A stretch of 64,000 nt of DNA from positions 20,238,001 to 20,302,000 of the forward strand of contig CM072533.1 in the NCBI GenBank assembly GCA_036898165.1, given 5' to 3'. A program made the position numbers and the translations under genes. Position 1 is the first letter of the stretch, and every line of letters begins with the position of its first letter. Below the pieces are notes generated by a model, which was given only the letters and a program-made list of their open reading frames with translations, did not search any database and had not been told where the DNA came from. The DNA comes from Silybum marianum. Taxonomy: Eukaryota; Streptophyta; Magnoliopsida; Asterales; Asteraceae. Below, piece after piece: positions 23,458 to 33,767 of the stretch.

Positions 23458-26405
23458 TGTCACACCTCGCTAAAGCGGAAACACGGGGTAAGACAGTTCA
23501 AGTTCACAGCAATAGGAATATAAACACCAACCATACATACATAATTAAAACATCAACGTTTAAAGTTTAAAAGTTTACATTTTGACAACTTTGTCTTAAC
23601 AAACAAATTACATCAATTTGAATACATAAAATGTCTTGATTGGTGTTCCACAAAAAAATAAACTAAGCTTGATCGGTTACCTTCTTATCTTCCTATAAAG
23701 CATGTTAAAACAAAGTGTCAACTACAAAGAGTTGGTGAGTTCACATGTTTTTTATATGCACAAAATATTTTATATGCAATGTATAGAGATAGCGAAGCAG
23801 AAGTTCGCATCAACTTTAATGTTTTAAAATTTTCATGAGCAAAAATACAAATTTACCATTACACATGATATATAAATATTGAGCCACTACTAAGCCTACT
23901 CGACATTCTACGCCCCACGAACTACCTCAGCGGTGGACCTAAAGTCTACATGTGCAGAGCATTCTTAATTGATAAAGTGCACCCCTACTTGCCAGTTAGG
24001 TGGGTATGTCAACCAAATAGTGCTATCTACAAATATCATCGGCTCATTTAGAGTTTAATAGTAGTGTACCACGGGGACTTTACATAACTCAACATATCAT
24101 TTTGTGTAATAAAAAGTTGCTCATCACAATGATTTATATACTTTTCATTAAATCAATATAAATCAATTCTATTTCCATTAAAACAACATGCTTTACACCG
24201 CAAACGTATAAACATTTGAAAAGAGGGGCCGTGAATACTCACCTTTTGCAAAGAGCTCCGATTAAAGCACAATTCGTCTGCTAGCCGAGCTAACGCTTCC
24301 CTATCAAAATAAAATACCCAAAACGGTCACTTATGTGTCTAACGATTACTATGAGAGTGTTTATAAGTCCCTATATGTTCAACTTGGTCTACTATTGTCC
24401 CGTTATACATAATGCACATATGCTCTTTTAAAGAAATAATTTATACCGAAAAATGTAATATTATAGTCTTTCAAGTGACAAAATTTATGAAATCCACCAG
24501 TTTAAGAATTTTAACTTTCTAACAGAAACTATAAGTCTTAAAAAGGATCAAATTAATGTAACATCCAAAATGATAAAAGTTTCCATCTTTTTATATATGA
24601 TGCATTACTGAATTAAGGTCATTGTGACAAAATTTCATGCATTTTAGACATATAAAGAGGGTTCAAATAATTTATATCAAACAGTGTGTCACAGCAAGCA
24701 TGGCAGATTACACACTGTTAGTAAAACAATCATTTGAGGAGTTTTACTTAGTATTTTCAGAAATTCCAGTTGGATTATAAGCCTAACAAATAAAGGAAAC
24801 TTTTGAAATAAGAATCTCTCATTTTGGATGAGTTATGAAGGAGATATGGCACTACAAAGTTGCATGCACAATTCTGTCATTACTTGATAAATTGCACACT
24901 TAACTTTAATAAATTGGTAAATGCCTCAAAACTTCATATTTTTGAATGAAACTGGATTCATATAAATCTTAACTCATAAAAGAAAACTCCAGGAGAAGAA
25001 TTATGCATTATGGACAAATATTCAAGGAGATATTAGCATGCAAAGTAGATTTTACCTATTGGTGGTATCACAGATTGCACACCTAAAATATGTTAAGTGT
25101 TTTGAGGGTCAAAACTCCATATTTTTAAGTGATTCCACTTGCAAACTGAATATAACTTATTAAACTAACTCTCAAAAGAAAAGTCATCCTTTTTCATTGA
25201 GTTTTGAAAGAGATATGGCCATTTGAACATGCATGCACAAATCTGTCATTGGTTGACAGTTTGCACACTCATTTTGTTTCAATTAGTTGGAACCTCAAAT
25301 CACCATATTGTTTAATGAAATCAAGCGATTTGGAAGAATATTCAAAGAGTTATGGTCGTTCAAAGTAGGGTTTTCCTACTGTTGAACTTCTAGTTGCACA
25401 CATGATTTGTTATGAGCATTTGGGAGGTCAAAACTCAATGTTTTTTAGTGAGACCACTTGGATTAGAACCCCAACTCACTAAATAAACTTGTAGAAAGAA
25501 GATTCATGATATTTGAACATATTATTTGCAAGAAATGGACGATTTATGCACATGCAATAAATCTGTTAGCAACCAAAAATCACCATTTTTACTTAAAAAC
25601 ACATAAAATCATGATCTTTCACCTATTTCTTGAGTTTTATTGTTTGGGTCATTGATTATCACCATTATGTAAATAATTTTATATGTTTTTGGAGAAGTTA
25701 GAAGAAAAACACTTAAAATGTATGAAAAAGTGGGTTTTTCCCCAAAAATGTTAAGAAAAATGAAGAAGATGAAGTTTGCACTTACTTGGATGATGAAATG
25801 TGTTAAATATCTTCAATAATCTTGCACTATGATGAGTTTTTGATGAAGAAAAGGGCTGGAGTTTTTGGTGAGAAAAGAGAGGGAGAAGAGTGAAGGGATT
25901 TTGTCCCTTAGTTTCTAGAGAGATAGAGAAGAGTTTTTGAAATTTGAATGTTGCAAATGAGAGAAAAATAAAAAAAACAAAATTTATATGTGAAAACAAG
26001 GGGGGGGGGGGGGCATGGGATGGGACCCACCCAAAACCCAACAATTTTTAAAAAAAAATTCTATTAAACCCAAAAATGTGAGATTTGAAGTCCATTTTCT
26101 CAATTTTGGCCTTTTTCTCAACATTGTTAGCCCATTTTGGTTAATTTCTAATAAAAATAAAAGTTTTATAATTAAAATACTAAAACTATATATTTTATAT
26201 AAATTGGGTATAAATTAGAGCATTTGGCACTGTATTGGACGTTTCAGACAGTTACGGGTCGGAACCGGACATTTTAAGCGACTACCGGAAATGCTACGGA
26301 TTTTTCGGCCATCCTAAACCAACTAACTCCTATTCTTAAAGTTAAACTATATAAACAAAATTAATAGAAGCTAACCTGAAAGCTCGAATTTTGACAATTG
26401 TGACA
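23458..26405 (-). repeat. G1 5' LTR
   Basis: A 2,948 bp LTR with TG/CA ends, followed on the right by the TSD CAAAA (26406-26410). A run of 14 Gs lies at 26000-26013. Uninterrupted, unlike the 3' LTR. Confidence 0.93.
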
Positions 26406-26410
26406 CAAAA

Positions 26411-27317
26411 TTTTGTAGAAATTTTGAGAAAATCATGCAAACTGAATTTGAAATCAGTATGATGGGAGAGTTAACATTTTTTCTTGGTCTTCAAGTAAAA
26501 CAACTTCCTACTAGCATATTCATTAATCAATCTAAGTATGTTTCTGACTTGCTTAAGAAGTTTGACATGTTTTATTGTTCTAGTATTCAAACTCCAATGG
26601 CCACTGCAACTATATTAGAACCTGATTTGAATGGAAAATCTATTGATCAGAAAAAGTATAGGGGCATTATTGGATATTTGCTTTACTTAACATCTAGTGG
26701 ACCTGATATAAGGAATTTCATCTCCTTGCTGCTAAAAAAATCTGATTTTATATGTATTTGTGCTAGATATCAAGCTAATCCTAAGGAATCTCATCTCCTT
26801 GCTGCTAAAAAAATCCTTTGATATCTTAAAGGTTCTCCTTCATTGGGACTTTGGTATCCAAAGGATTCTGGTTTTGAGCTAACAGCTTTCACAGATGCAG
26901 ATCATGGTGGTTGTAAACTGGACAGGAAAAGCACATCTGGATCATGTCAATTTTTGAGCGAAACTGTGTTTCAACTTCTACTGCAGAAGCCGAATATGTT
27001 GCTGCTGCCGTATGTTGCTCACAAGTGATCTGGATGCAGATTCAACTAAAAGACTATGGTTACATATTCAGAAAGATACACCTGTATTATGACTCAAAAA
27101 GTGCCATAGCAATCACTCCAATCCTGTTCAACACTAAAAAACAAAGCACATTGATGTAAGATATCATTTTATCAAAGATCATGTTGAAAAAGGTAATACT
27201 TAAATGTTTTTTGTTCAGACTGATTATCAATTGGCTGATTTATTTACCAAAGAACTTGATGAAAAACGTTTTAACTTTTTGGTAAGTAAATTGGGCATGA
27301 TGAATATGTCTATTTAA
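26411..27317 (+). pseudogene. pol: S2 RT end and RNase H
   Basis: Continues from 3067: FEISMMGELTFFLGLQVKQ, FINQSKYVSDLLKKF, YRGIIGYLLYLTSSGPDI. After PDI, normal sequence (MFAT) is replaced by a 33 bp copy of the downstream segment 26783-26815. RNase H follows with FTDADHGGCKLDRKSTSGSC, a short deletion at 26955 (the segment equal to GDRLVSWYSKKQN of S5 is missing), STAEAEYVAAA and YYDSKSAIAI. A frameshift sits near 27120. It ends LGMMNMSI with TAA 27315-27317. Confidence 0.88.
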
Positions 27318-28197
27318 GTAATAAACGTCAACTAAGAATTAAAAGTTATGTTCTAAGATTCATTCCGTCAAAATTCTGAGAAATCTTAACTTCAGAAGTT
27401 AACTTTTCAGAAGTTTATATTCCATTACTCAGAAGTATTAATTTTTTATTTTCCAAATTGATTGTCTCACAATACTTTCAATTTTTTTTCATTTCACTAT
27501 TTCTCTTCTTTCTAACAAATTCTATGATTAGCACTGTTTAAGGGTGATAATCATAGTTATTCATGATTCAAGGGGGAGTGATACTAAAATCTAACTCTTT
27601 GGTACTCTCCTATGTCATCAAGATCTGAAATGGTGGGTAAAAGTTTAAAAAAAAATATTACAAATCTAAGAAGTATGGACAAACTTCTGAAGATAAATCT
27701 TTTTCCATATTGTTCAAACCTACTTCTGAAATACTAAAATGTTTTCCATTTTTCACAAGTCTGTAGTTTTCAATGTTTTTCGTGGATATGAAGTGATAAA
27801 AGTTAAGTTCTGAATTTAATTCGAAAGTTCTGAAGTGTTACTGAATTTTTTCATTCAAACTTCTAAACTTATTCTCAAACGTTCTGAACTTATTCTGAAG
27901 TTTTTGAACTTGTTCTCAAAACTTTACTTCCCGTTGTGAATACTATATTCATTTAAACGTGTGCCACGTGTTTTAATTTTATTGGCAAATTCCTAAACAC
28001 GTCGCTTAAACGGTTCATTTATCTAAATAAATGATGATTACTATTCTAATTGTCATTACTTTTTGGCCACGTGTCAATCCACGATCATCCAATCATATGC
28101 TTCATCTCCGTCCTCATTTCTTAGCAATTTTTCCCTCCGAAATCTCTCTGTAATTATTGATCTTCAATCAAACTCAAATCCTTATTCATTTCCAACA
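27318..28197 (+). other. S2 pol-to-envelope spacer
   Basis: No gene. TTCTGAAG-type motifs are frequent (27390-27930). A PPT motif CAAGGGGGAGTG lies at 27569-27580 with a degenerate one at about 27540. The 3' part has a promoter-like module: GCCACGTG 27963-27970, AAACGGTTCATT 28008-28019, GCCACGTGTC 28066-28075. Confidence 0.65.
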
Positions 28198-28834
28198 ATG
28201 TCGACCTCAAATGTGGATTTATCTATTCAGACAGCCAAATCGTGTTTCAGTGACAACAATGGATCATCGAGTGATGGTTCATTCAAGGTAGTGCCTAAGA
28301 AAATCATGGTTGGATCAATGGAGATAACTTTGGAAGACGATCAGATGCTAAAAGATACTGCTACAACTATTAAACTTGAAGCCGGACCCTCGAACCCTAA
28401 CCCTAGTTCTAACCCGCGTACTGAGAAAATTGGGGAAACACAAATTGAGCCTATTGAAGTGGCTTCTGAATCAAATGTTGCAGTTGGCGATTCTCAATCT
28501 CGTGCTGAATCAATCCCTGAAAGTAGTGATGGTCCTGATTTATCAAAACTTTATGTTCCTGAAAATAAGCGAATGGATATCAAAAAGAAAAAATGTGCTC
28601 TGAACCTCAAATCGGCTGATTTCAATGATCATCAAATGATCTTGATTGAATTTTGAAGAAACATCCCCTTCGTGCTCTATTATCAAGGAAATATTTGGTC
28701 CCTACCTCATACCTGCAACAGTTGTGGTTTCATGCTGAAGTTGATGAAGATGCAGATGACATTTCTTCCTATGTTCATGGATACAGTGTGTGTATTTCTG
28801 TTGAAGATGTTCACAACATCTATTTTCTTCCTAA
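28198..28834 (+). pseudogene. S2 envelope-like gene, N-terminal fragment
   Basis: Starts at ATG 28198 (MSTSNVDLSIQTAK), the same start as in S5. It reads to 28656, with the variable Ser/Pro-rich head and LNLKSADFNDHQMILIEF. A frameshift at about 28650 leads to HPLRALLSRKYLVPTSYLQQ and FHAEVDEDADDISSYVHGY...ISVEDVHNIYFLP. Homology to S5 ends at about 28834. The following codons are antisense to the Helitron Rep gene. Confidence 0.82.
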
Positions 28835-30690
28835 TAGTGGGACTTCCAAAGTTGTGATGCATTCGAGACTTGACAATGAATGAGCATTGTGACAAATAGA
28901 TGATGCAAGTCATTGCCACTTGGCTAAAGTGCAGCTTCTGTCAAACAGTCAATCCATTCTTTGTCATCGTCCAATAATCCCAATGCATAACATGCATCTT
29001 GGAAAGAAGGGTATATGACATTGTTGACAGTTCGGATACTCTCAAACGAAGTACATCCTTTGACATAATTAAGCAACATCCTCATGTAAAAAAGCTCTCC
29101 GCTTGAAGGTGAGGCAAAAAATATTCTGCCAATTGTTATGCCTTTCTTTCTTTGTGTCCAAACATTGTCGGTTGAATTCCAAACCGACTTCATCGGAAAA
29201 TCTGCATAACTTAATTCTCGTGCATCCTCATATTTCTTATTTGCTTCAAACCATTCTGTAAACTTTGTCTTCTCGACGCCAGGCATATGAAATGGTAATC
29301 TTTCAACTGAGGGTTGTTTTCACGAAAAATGACGGTGTGATCACCAGGCAAATGAAATGGTAATCTTTCAACTGAGGGGTAATCTTTTAATGTATGTCGA
29401 ATTGAAAGATCCTCCAACAAGCCTCAACAGCGGATATATATCTGCAGTCCAAGTAAGTTTTGATCTCATCGTTCCGTTCATCTCTATCTAAGGATTGAAT
29501 TGTTGCAACAACTCTATCTGATCCTTTATGAAGATACTTGAATAGATACTTTATAGCTCTTGAGAAATTACAAAGTTCCATATTGAGATGTGCATCAAAT
29601 TTAACCAACAAGTTTCTATTGTACGCTACCACTAAACGATTATCCAAGAACATGTTTTTCTTACAAACACTTACATTTGTTTGCCTTCTTCTTTATACTG
29701 GGAACCCATCGGCATCGATAGTGGTTTTGTCAGCAAACGGTTTTGGATAATGCTTTGAACATCTGCCTTTTACCATACATGGACATTTAGGATTGGAACT
29801 CCCACATGACCCATGCATCATAAATTTCTTGATAGCATTGTAGCCATCAACATCAACATGTGGATCAAGAATTTCAGCTATTATTATATTGTCGATATGG
29901 TCAACAGAAAGATTTTTCATTGTCCGATGTAAAAAAAGCAAGATATGTGCATGCAATAATCCTCTTTTTTGAAATTCAATTGTGTACAAACCTATAAAAA
30001 TATAAATAAATATAAAGGTTTTATAATTGAGAATCATGATAAGATAATTGGTTGAATATTTTTAAGAAGTAAAATAAATGTAAAATAAATGTAGAATATC
30101 TGTGGGTATGATATTGACTTACATGCGATTATTTCTCCAAATGGTTGTTCATTTTTCAGGTCTTGCATTAGTTGGAAGAGTTTTATCTCAAACACACGAC
30201 ACACGAATATCAAAACGATTTTCATGATCCTTTTGACCGATTTTCTGGAGCATGTCGTTGATTTCAGGCCATTTTGGATTGCATGTTAAAGTTAGAAATA
30301 TATCTGGATATCCAGCCCATTTGCAAATCGCCATTGCGTCTTGATAATTTGTGCTTTATAGCGTCGTCCTCCGGTGTCTGAGGATGGTAAGATAATTGAT
30401 TTCCCAACCGTTGAACAATCTGAATCCCCACGGTGAACGGCATCCATTAACCCAAAATAAAGATTTGTTCTAAGTTTTGTCTGGTTATTTCTTATCCATC
30501 TAAATAGCTCCTCTTTAATAGCCATGTAAGAATCAACAATATATTGTTGAAACAATCTACCTTCTTGAAGAAGACTTCTCCCTTCAGATAATCTTTGTTG
30601 AAGACGAAAACAATAATATTGTCTCATCGTCAAGTTCTGTCTTTTTAATTCACCGTTTGACAAGTTTCTTAAAGGAATGTCAGTTCTACA
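28835..30690 (-). pseudogene. Helitron Rep (RepHel N-terminal part) with intron
   Basis: From right to left: RQYYCFRLQQRL...GRLFQQYIVDSYMAIKE (30620-30510), LFFGLMDAVHRGD-like text (YFGLMDAVHRGDSD) and LPSSDTGGRRYKAQ. After a frameshift come the exon end LFQLMQDLKNEQPFGEIIAC, an intron, then YTIEFQKRGLLHAHILLFL with the HUH motif (HAH) near 29955. The Tyr pair is in AIKYLFKYLHKG near 29540, in keeping with Rep nucleases of the Y2 type. Then come ARELSYADFPMKSVWN, SPSSGELFYMRMLLNYVKG, and LHHLFVTMLIHCQVS near 28880. A 24 bp stretch is repeated at 29287 and 29350. Frameshifts are present, so it is not functional. Confidence 0.85.
29992..30122 (-). other. Intron in the Helitron Rep gene
   Basis: 131 bp, minus strand. 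Donor GCAT|GTAAGT and acceptor TATAG|GTTTGT. Splicing gives a continuous IIAC-LYTIEFQ reading through the junction. AT-rich as plant introns are. Confidence 0.75.
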
Positions 30691-30692
30691 AC

Positions 30693-31180
30693 TGTTAGAT
30701 CCCAAAATATCAAGAATATAGAAAGAATCAAGAATTAGAACAAGAATTATGTCACTGAAGTTGTGTATTGTATTGTTCAATGAACAGTATTACAAAGTAT
30801 GTATCTTTAAAAGCTTTATGAATGTTAGTTCTAACTGTCTAACAAACTATCTATTTATATACATACAAGAATGCTAAAGTTACAATACAAAAATGACAAG
30901 CAAGTTCAAAACTACTTCTAAACTTCTTCAGAATCATTCTACAAAACCTCTTCAAAAGTATCTTCAGAACCATCTTCAGAACTTCCTCAGAACTTCCTCA
31001 GAACTTCTTCAGAATCTTCAGAACTTCTGAAGTAGCCACTTCAAAAGTTATGCCTTAGGCTTTGCATTGCTTGTCTTCTGAGTTCTGAACCTTTCTCTTT
31101 TCAGAACTAATTCAGAATGTCTGAATTATGTTGTCTTTAGAACCCAGTCTTCTTTTGAAACTATCTTCTGATATCTATCA
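30693..31180 (-). repeat. S4 3' LTR
   Basis: 488 bp, minus sense TGATAGATATCAG...GGGATCTAACA. It is clearly related to the S5 LTR and the solo LTR. 30912-31050 is a dense array of CTTCAGAAC/TTCTGAAG-like units. TATA-like TATATAAATAG lies on the minus strand near 30850. Confidence 0.88.
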
Positions 31181-31192
31181 ATCTCCCCCTTA
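31181..31192 (-). promoter_or_regulatory. S4 terminal polypurine tract
   Basis: Minus strand CTAAGGGGGAGAT directly before the 3' LTR; the same sequence precedes the S5 3' LTR. Confidence 0.88.
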
Positions 31193-31669
31193 GCTTCAAA
31201 AGTTTAAGTTGTATCCCCATAATGTCAACAGGTCTCTGACTTCTCTTAAAATCAGATATATGTATTCAAGCAGCAATCCAATCTTCCTGTGCATATCTTT
31301 GGCTAATTTGGAATACTCTTTCCATTCATTCTCATCCATTCTTTTTGGTTTGTGACTCATTCTTTTCCGAAGTCTTTCACTAATTGCAAGTAATGTTCCA
31401 TTGCATCATTTATGTATTTCTTCATATCTTACAAAAAGCTTTTTCTTATCAAACTTGCATATAAACCCAAGAGAATGAACAATAAGACCTTTGTTTATTG
31501 AGTTAATTCCTTGTAATTCGAAATTAGGCCTGCAAAAGTTTATCTTTTCTTTTCCAAGCATGAAAGCTACTTGAAAATCAGTTTTGGCTGCCCAAATGAA
31601 TTTCCTGTAAAATTCCTCCTTTTATGACTGGGAACACCTTTCTGAATCTTGTAATTCGATCATGGAATT
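31193..31669 (-). pseudogene. S4 envelope-like gene, C-terminal end
   Basis: Translated on the minus strand it matches the end of the S5 gene (59220-59690): FHDRITRFRKVFPV, then after a frameshift FIWAAKTDFQVA, GKEKINFCRPNFELQGINSI, and near the end EWKEYSKLAKDMH and LREVRDLLTLW. It stops at 31669, where the S5 5' LTR begins. Confidence 0.8.
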
Positions 31670-32095
31670 AGCCTAAGGCATAACTTCTGAAGTGGCTACT
31701 TCAGAAGTTCTAAAGATTTTGAAGAAGTTCTGAAGATGATTCTGAAGACACTTCTGAAGAAGTTCTGAACTTTTTGTTATATTCCAATATTTCTCGGATT
31801 AGTTTCCAATTCCTATGGGAATTCTAAATAATGAAACCGACCGCGATGAGTACTAGGGTCAGTTCACAAGCAGTTCTGAACATGTCTGTTATTTTTGTAC
31901 TGTATCTTTAGCATTTTCATTTGTATATAAATAGATAGTTTGTTAGATTGTTAGAACTAATGTTGATAGATAAAGCTTGTAAAGATACACATATTGTAAT
32001 ACTGTTCAGTAATCAATACAACATACAACTTCAGTGATCCAATTCTTGTTTTTGTTCTTTAATCTTTCTACATTCTTGATTGTTGGGATCTAACA
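31670..32095 (+). repeat. S5 5' LTR, 5'-truncated
   Basis: Starts at AGCCTAAGGC, which corresponds to 59787 in the 3' LTR, so about 80 bp are missing. It carries about 100 extra bp (roughly 31771-31870, from CTTTTTGTTATATTCC) that the 3' LTR lacks. TATATAAATAG is at 31924-31934. It ends GGATCTAACA before the primer-binding site. Confidence 0.85.
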
Positions 32096-32229
32096 ATTGG
32101 TATCAAAGCCAATTCATCTGTTCATGACATTCAGAGAAGAACTTGTCAGATCTGATAGTCCTTGGTATTCTTGATTTGTAAATTCAAGATTCAATTTCAG
32201 GTGAATTCTCGATCCATTTCAAATCAAAG
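32096..32229 (+). other. S5 primer-binding site and leader
   Basis: TTGGTATCAAAGCC at 32097-32110; one G-to-A change from the initiator tRNA-Met complement. A short leader runs to the gag ATG at 32230. Confidence 0.85.
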
Positions 32230-33767
32230 ATGTCGAAAGAAATCGTCTCCATCGGATCAGAAACTAAACCACCAACTCTGTTTTTGGGTGAATATCATCA
32301 GTGGCGAATCAGGATGATTCAATTCTTGGATAATATCGATGAAGCTCTAATGCAATCGATTGTAAATGCCCCTCTGGAGGTCTATGTGGAAATTCCATTA
32401 GTACCAAGAACTGAGTCTACTCCTGAGATACCTGCGTCGAGAATCAAGAAAAGCTCAGGTATGTACAGTACTGTTGAGAAAGCTCAAGCTAAAGATGACA
32501 AAAGGGCATTAACTCTTCTCACAATGGTCATTCCTAATGAGATATTAAATAGGGTAGATAGCTTAACATCTGCCAAAGCTATGTGGGATGAGGTTGAAGC
32601 TCAAATGCAGGGTAGCAGAAAGGCCCAAACACAAAGATTGAATATCTGTGTGGGTACTTATGAAAACTTCAGGTATAAAGAAAATGAATCTATTACAGAG
32701 ACTTATCACAGATTCAACAACATCCTGAATGATCTGAGAAGAAATGGTGTTCAAAAATCAAACTCTGAGATAAACAACAAATTTCTGAACAACTTGGGTA
32801 ATGAATGGTCAAGCTTCTCTGATAAAATGGTTACTAGAAATTTATCTAGAAAATCTATTCATGATGTCTATGGCATTCTGTTCCAACAAGAGGACAAAAT
32901 CAAGACTAGACAGAACGAACAAAAGAAGGCAAATGAAACAGTAGCCTTGTTAAGCAAAAAGTATAATAATTCCATGACCATTTATGCTAAGAGTAAAATT
33001 TGTGAGATCCTAGAGACAAATTTGTGTGATGGGGATGAATCAGATGAAGAGCTTAAGAGAATTTCTGATAGTATTGCTTTTATGACAAGGCAATTCACTC
33101 GAAAATATAATCAAAAATATCAGAATAAACCAAAATCTGAAGTTGGACTTAAGAAAAATGAAGATGCTGGTCAAACTGAGACATCTTAACCAACAAGATG
33201 CTTTAATTGTGGTAAGCCTGGTCATTATGCAAGACAGTGCAAAATGCCTAAAGTAAAAAACTCAGGCTACTATGAGAAAAAGCATCTTCTTGCTAAGAAG
33301 AAGGAGCTTAATCCAACTTTAGTAACCAAGTATGAAGAGGATTGGTTAAACTGGAGTGATGGTGAATATGATGAAGAAGTAGCTCACTATGCCTCAAATT
33401 GCTATATGTGCCAAATGGATCCAGATGATAAACATGCGCATGATTCTGAGGTAATTTCTTCATCTTCTGAACTAAATTCTGAAATAGATTACTCTTCTGA
33501 ACCAAATTTTGCACAACCTTCTAAAGATTCTGAAATGCAAAATCAAGTTCAGAATATGTTTTCTGAATTTGAAAATCTTAGAAGCAGAATCAAAGGTGAA
33601 AGAATGTTGGTAAATCAATTCAGAGCTGAAAGTCAAATCTATAAACAAAATTGCCAAGAAGCTGAACAAATTCTTGAAAAAATTTCTGAAGAAAAATTAT
33701 TATTAAAAGAAAAGATGGATAGTTTACAAAAAGATATCATAAATGAAAAATCTGAAAAAGAAGTTTT
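32230..33767 (+). pseudogene. gag: S5 gag, first part
   Basis: Starts MSKEIVSIGSETKPPTLFLG. Gag core with YHQWRIRMIQFL, LLTMVIPNEILNRVDSL, ETYHRFNNILNDLRR and LGNEWSSFSDKMVTRNL. A single in-frame TAA at 33187-33189 interrupts before the zinc knuckle CFNCGKPGHYARQC; the same frame then continues to 33767 through KYEEDWLNWSDGEYDEEVAHYASNCYMCQMD and a coiled coil. At about 33767 it passes into foreign sequence (F segment). The last ~480 bp are repeated at 36456-36931. Confidence 0.9.
33288..33767 (+). repeat. Direct gag duplication, left copy
   Basis: Matches 36456-36931 with about seven substitutions and one 1-nt indel in an A-run that I could count. Flanks the F segment on its left. Confidence 0.9.

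Larger units (their letters stand above)
3068..26405 (-). mobile_element. G1: Ty3/gypsy chromovirus, Tekay/Del-like
   Basis: Full-length but decayed gypsy element on the minus strand. Gene order is gag, protease, RT, RNase H, integrase, chromodomain. LTRs are about 2.9 kb, as is usual for the Tekay clade. Direct CAAAA target duplications (3063-3067 and 26406-26410) define both ends exactly. It is inserted in the RT of S2. Its 3' LTR is split by S3. Sampled LTR stretches differ by a few percent and carry indels, so it is much older than S3. Clade placement rests on chromodomain, LTR length and gag similarity, without a tree. Confidence 0.9.
26406..28834 (+). mobile_element. S2: Sirevirus, right part
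   Basis: Continuation of the element interrupted by G1. It contains the end of RT, RNase H, a spacer with PPT motif, and the start of the envelope-like gene. It stops in that gene at about 28834, where Helitron sequence begins. No S2 LTR lies in the window. Its closest relative here is S5. Confidence 0.88.
28835..30692 (-). mobile_element. H1: Helitron fragment
   Basis: Carries most of the Rep part of a plant Helitron RepHel gene on the minus strand but no Pif1-like helicase. Neither the 5' TC nor the 3' CTRRT hairpin end is visible. It is bounded on the left by S2 and on the right by S4. It is either a truncated Helitron or a residue left by recombination. Confidence 0.85.
30693..31669 (-). 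mobile_element. S4: Sirevirus, 3' end portion
   Basis: Minus-strand element inserted in H1. This portion has the 3' LTR (30693-31180), the PPT and the last codons of the envelope-like gene. The rest of S4 lies to the right of S5, at 60107-64000. About 300 bp of its envelope-like gene are missing at the S5 junction. Confidence 0.85.

Noticed and set aside
26000..26013. Run of 14 Gs as a functional quadruplex site
   Set aside because: Single homopolymer of variable length between the two G1 LTRs; slippage or sequencing error is more likely.
32454..32465. CAG-GTATGT in S5 gag as donor for a pol intron
   Set aside because: A good donor match, but the homologous gag positions of S3 and S6 lack it, so I cannot support it as a conserved donor.
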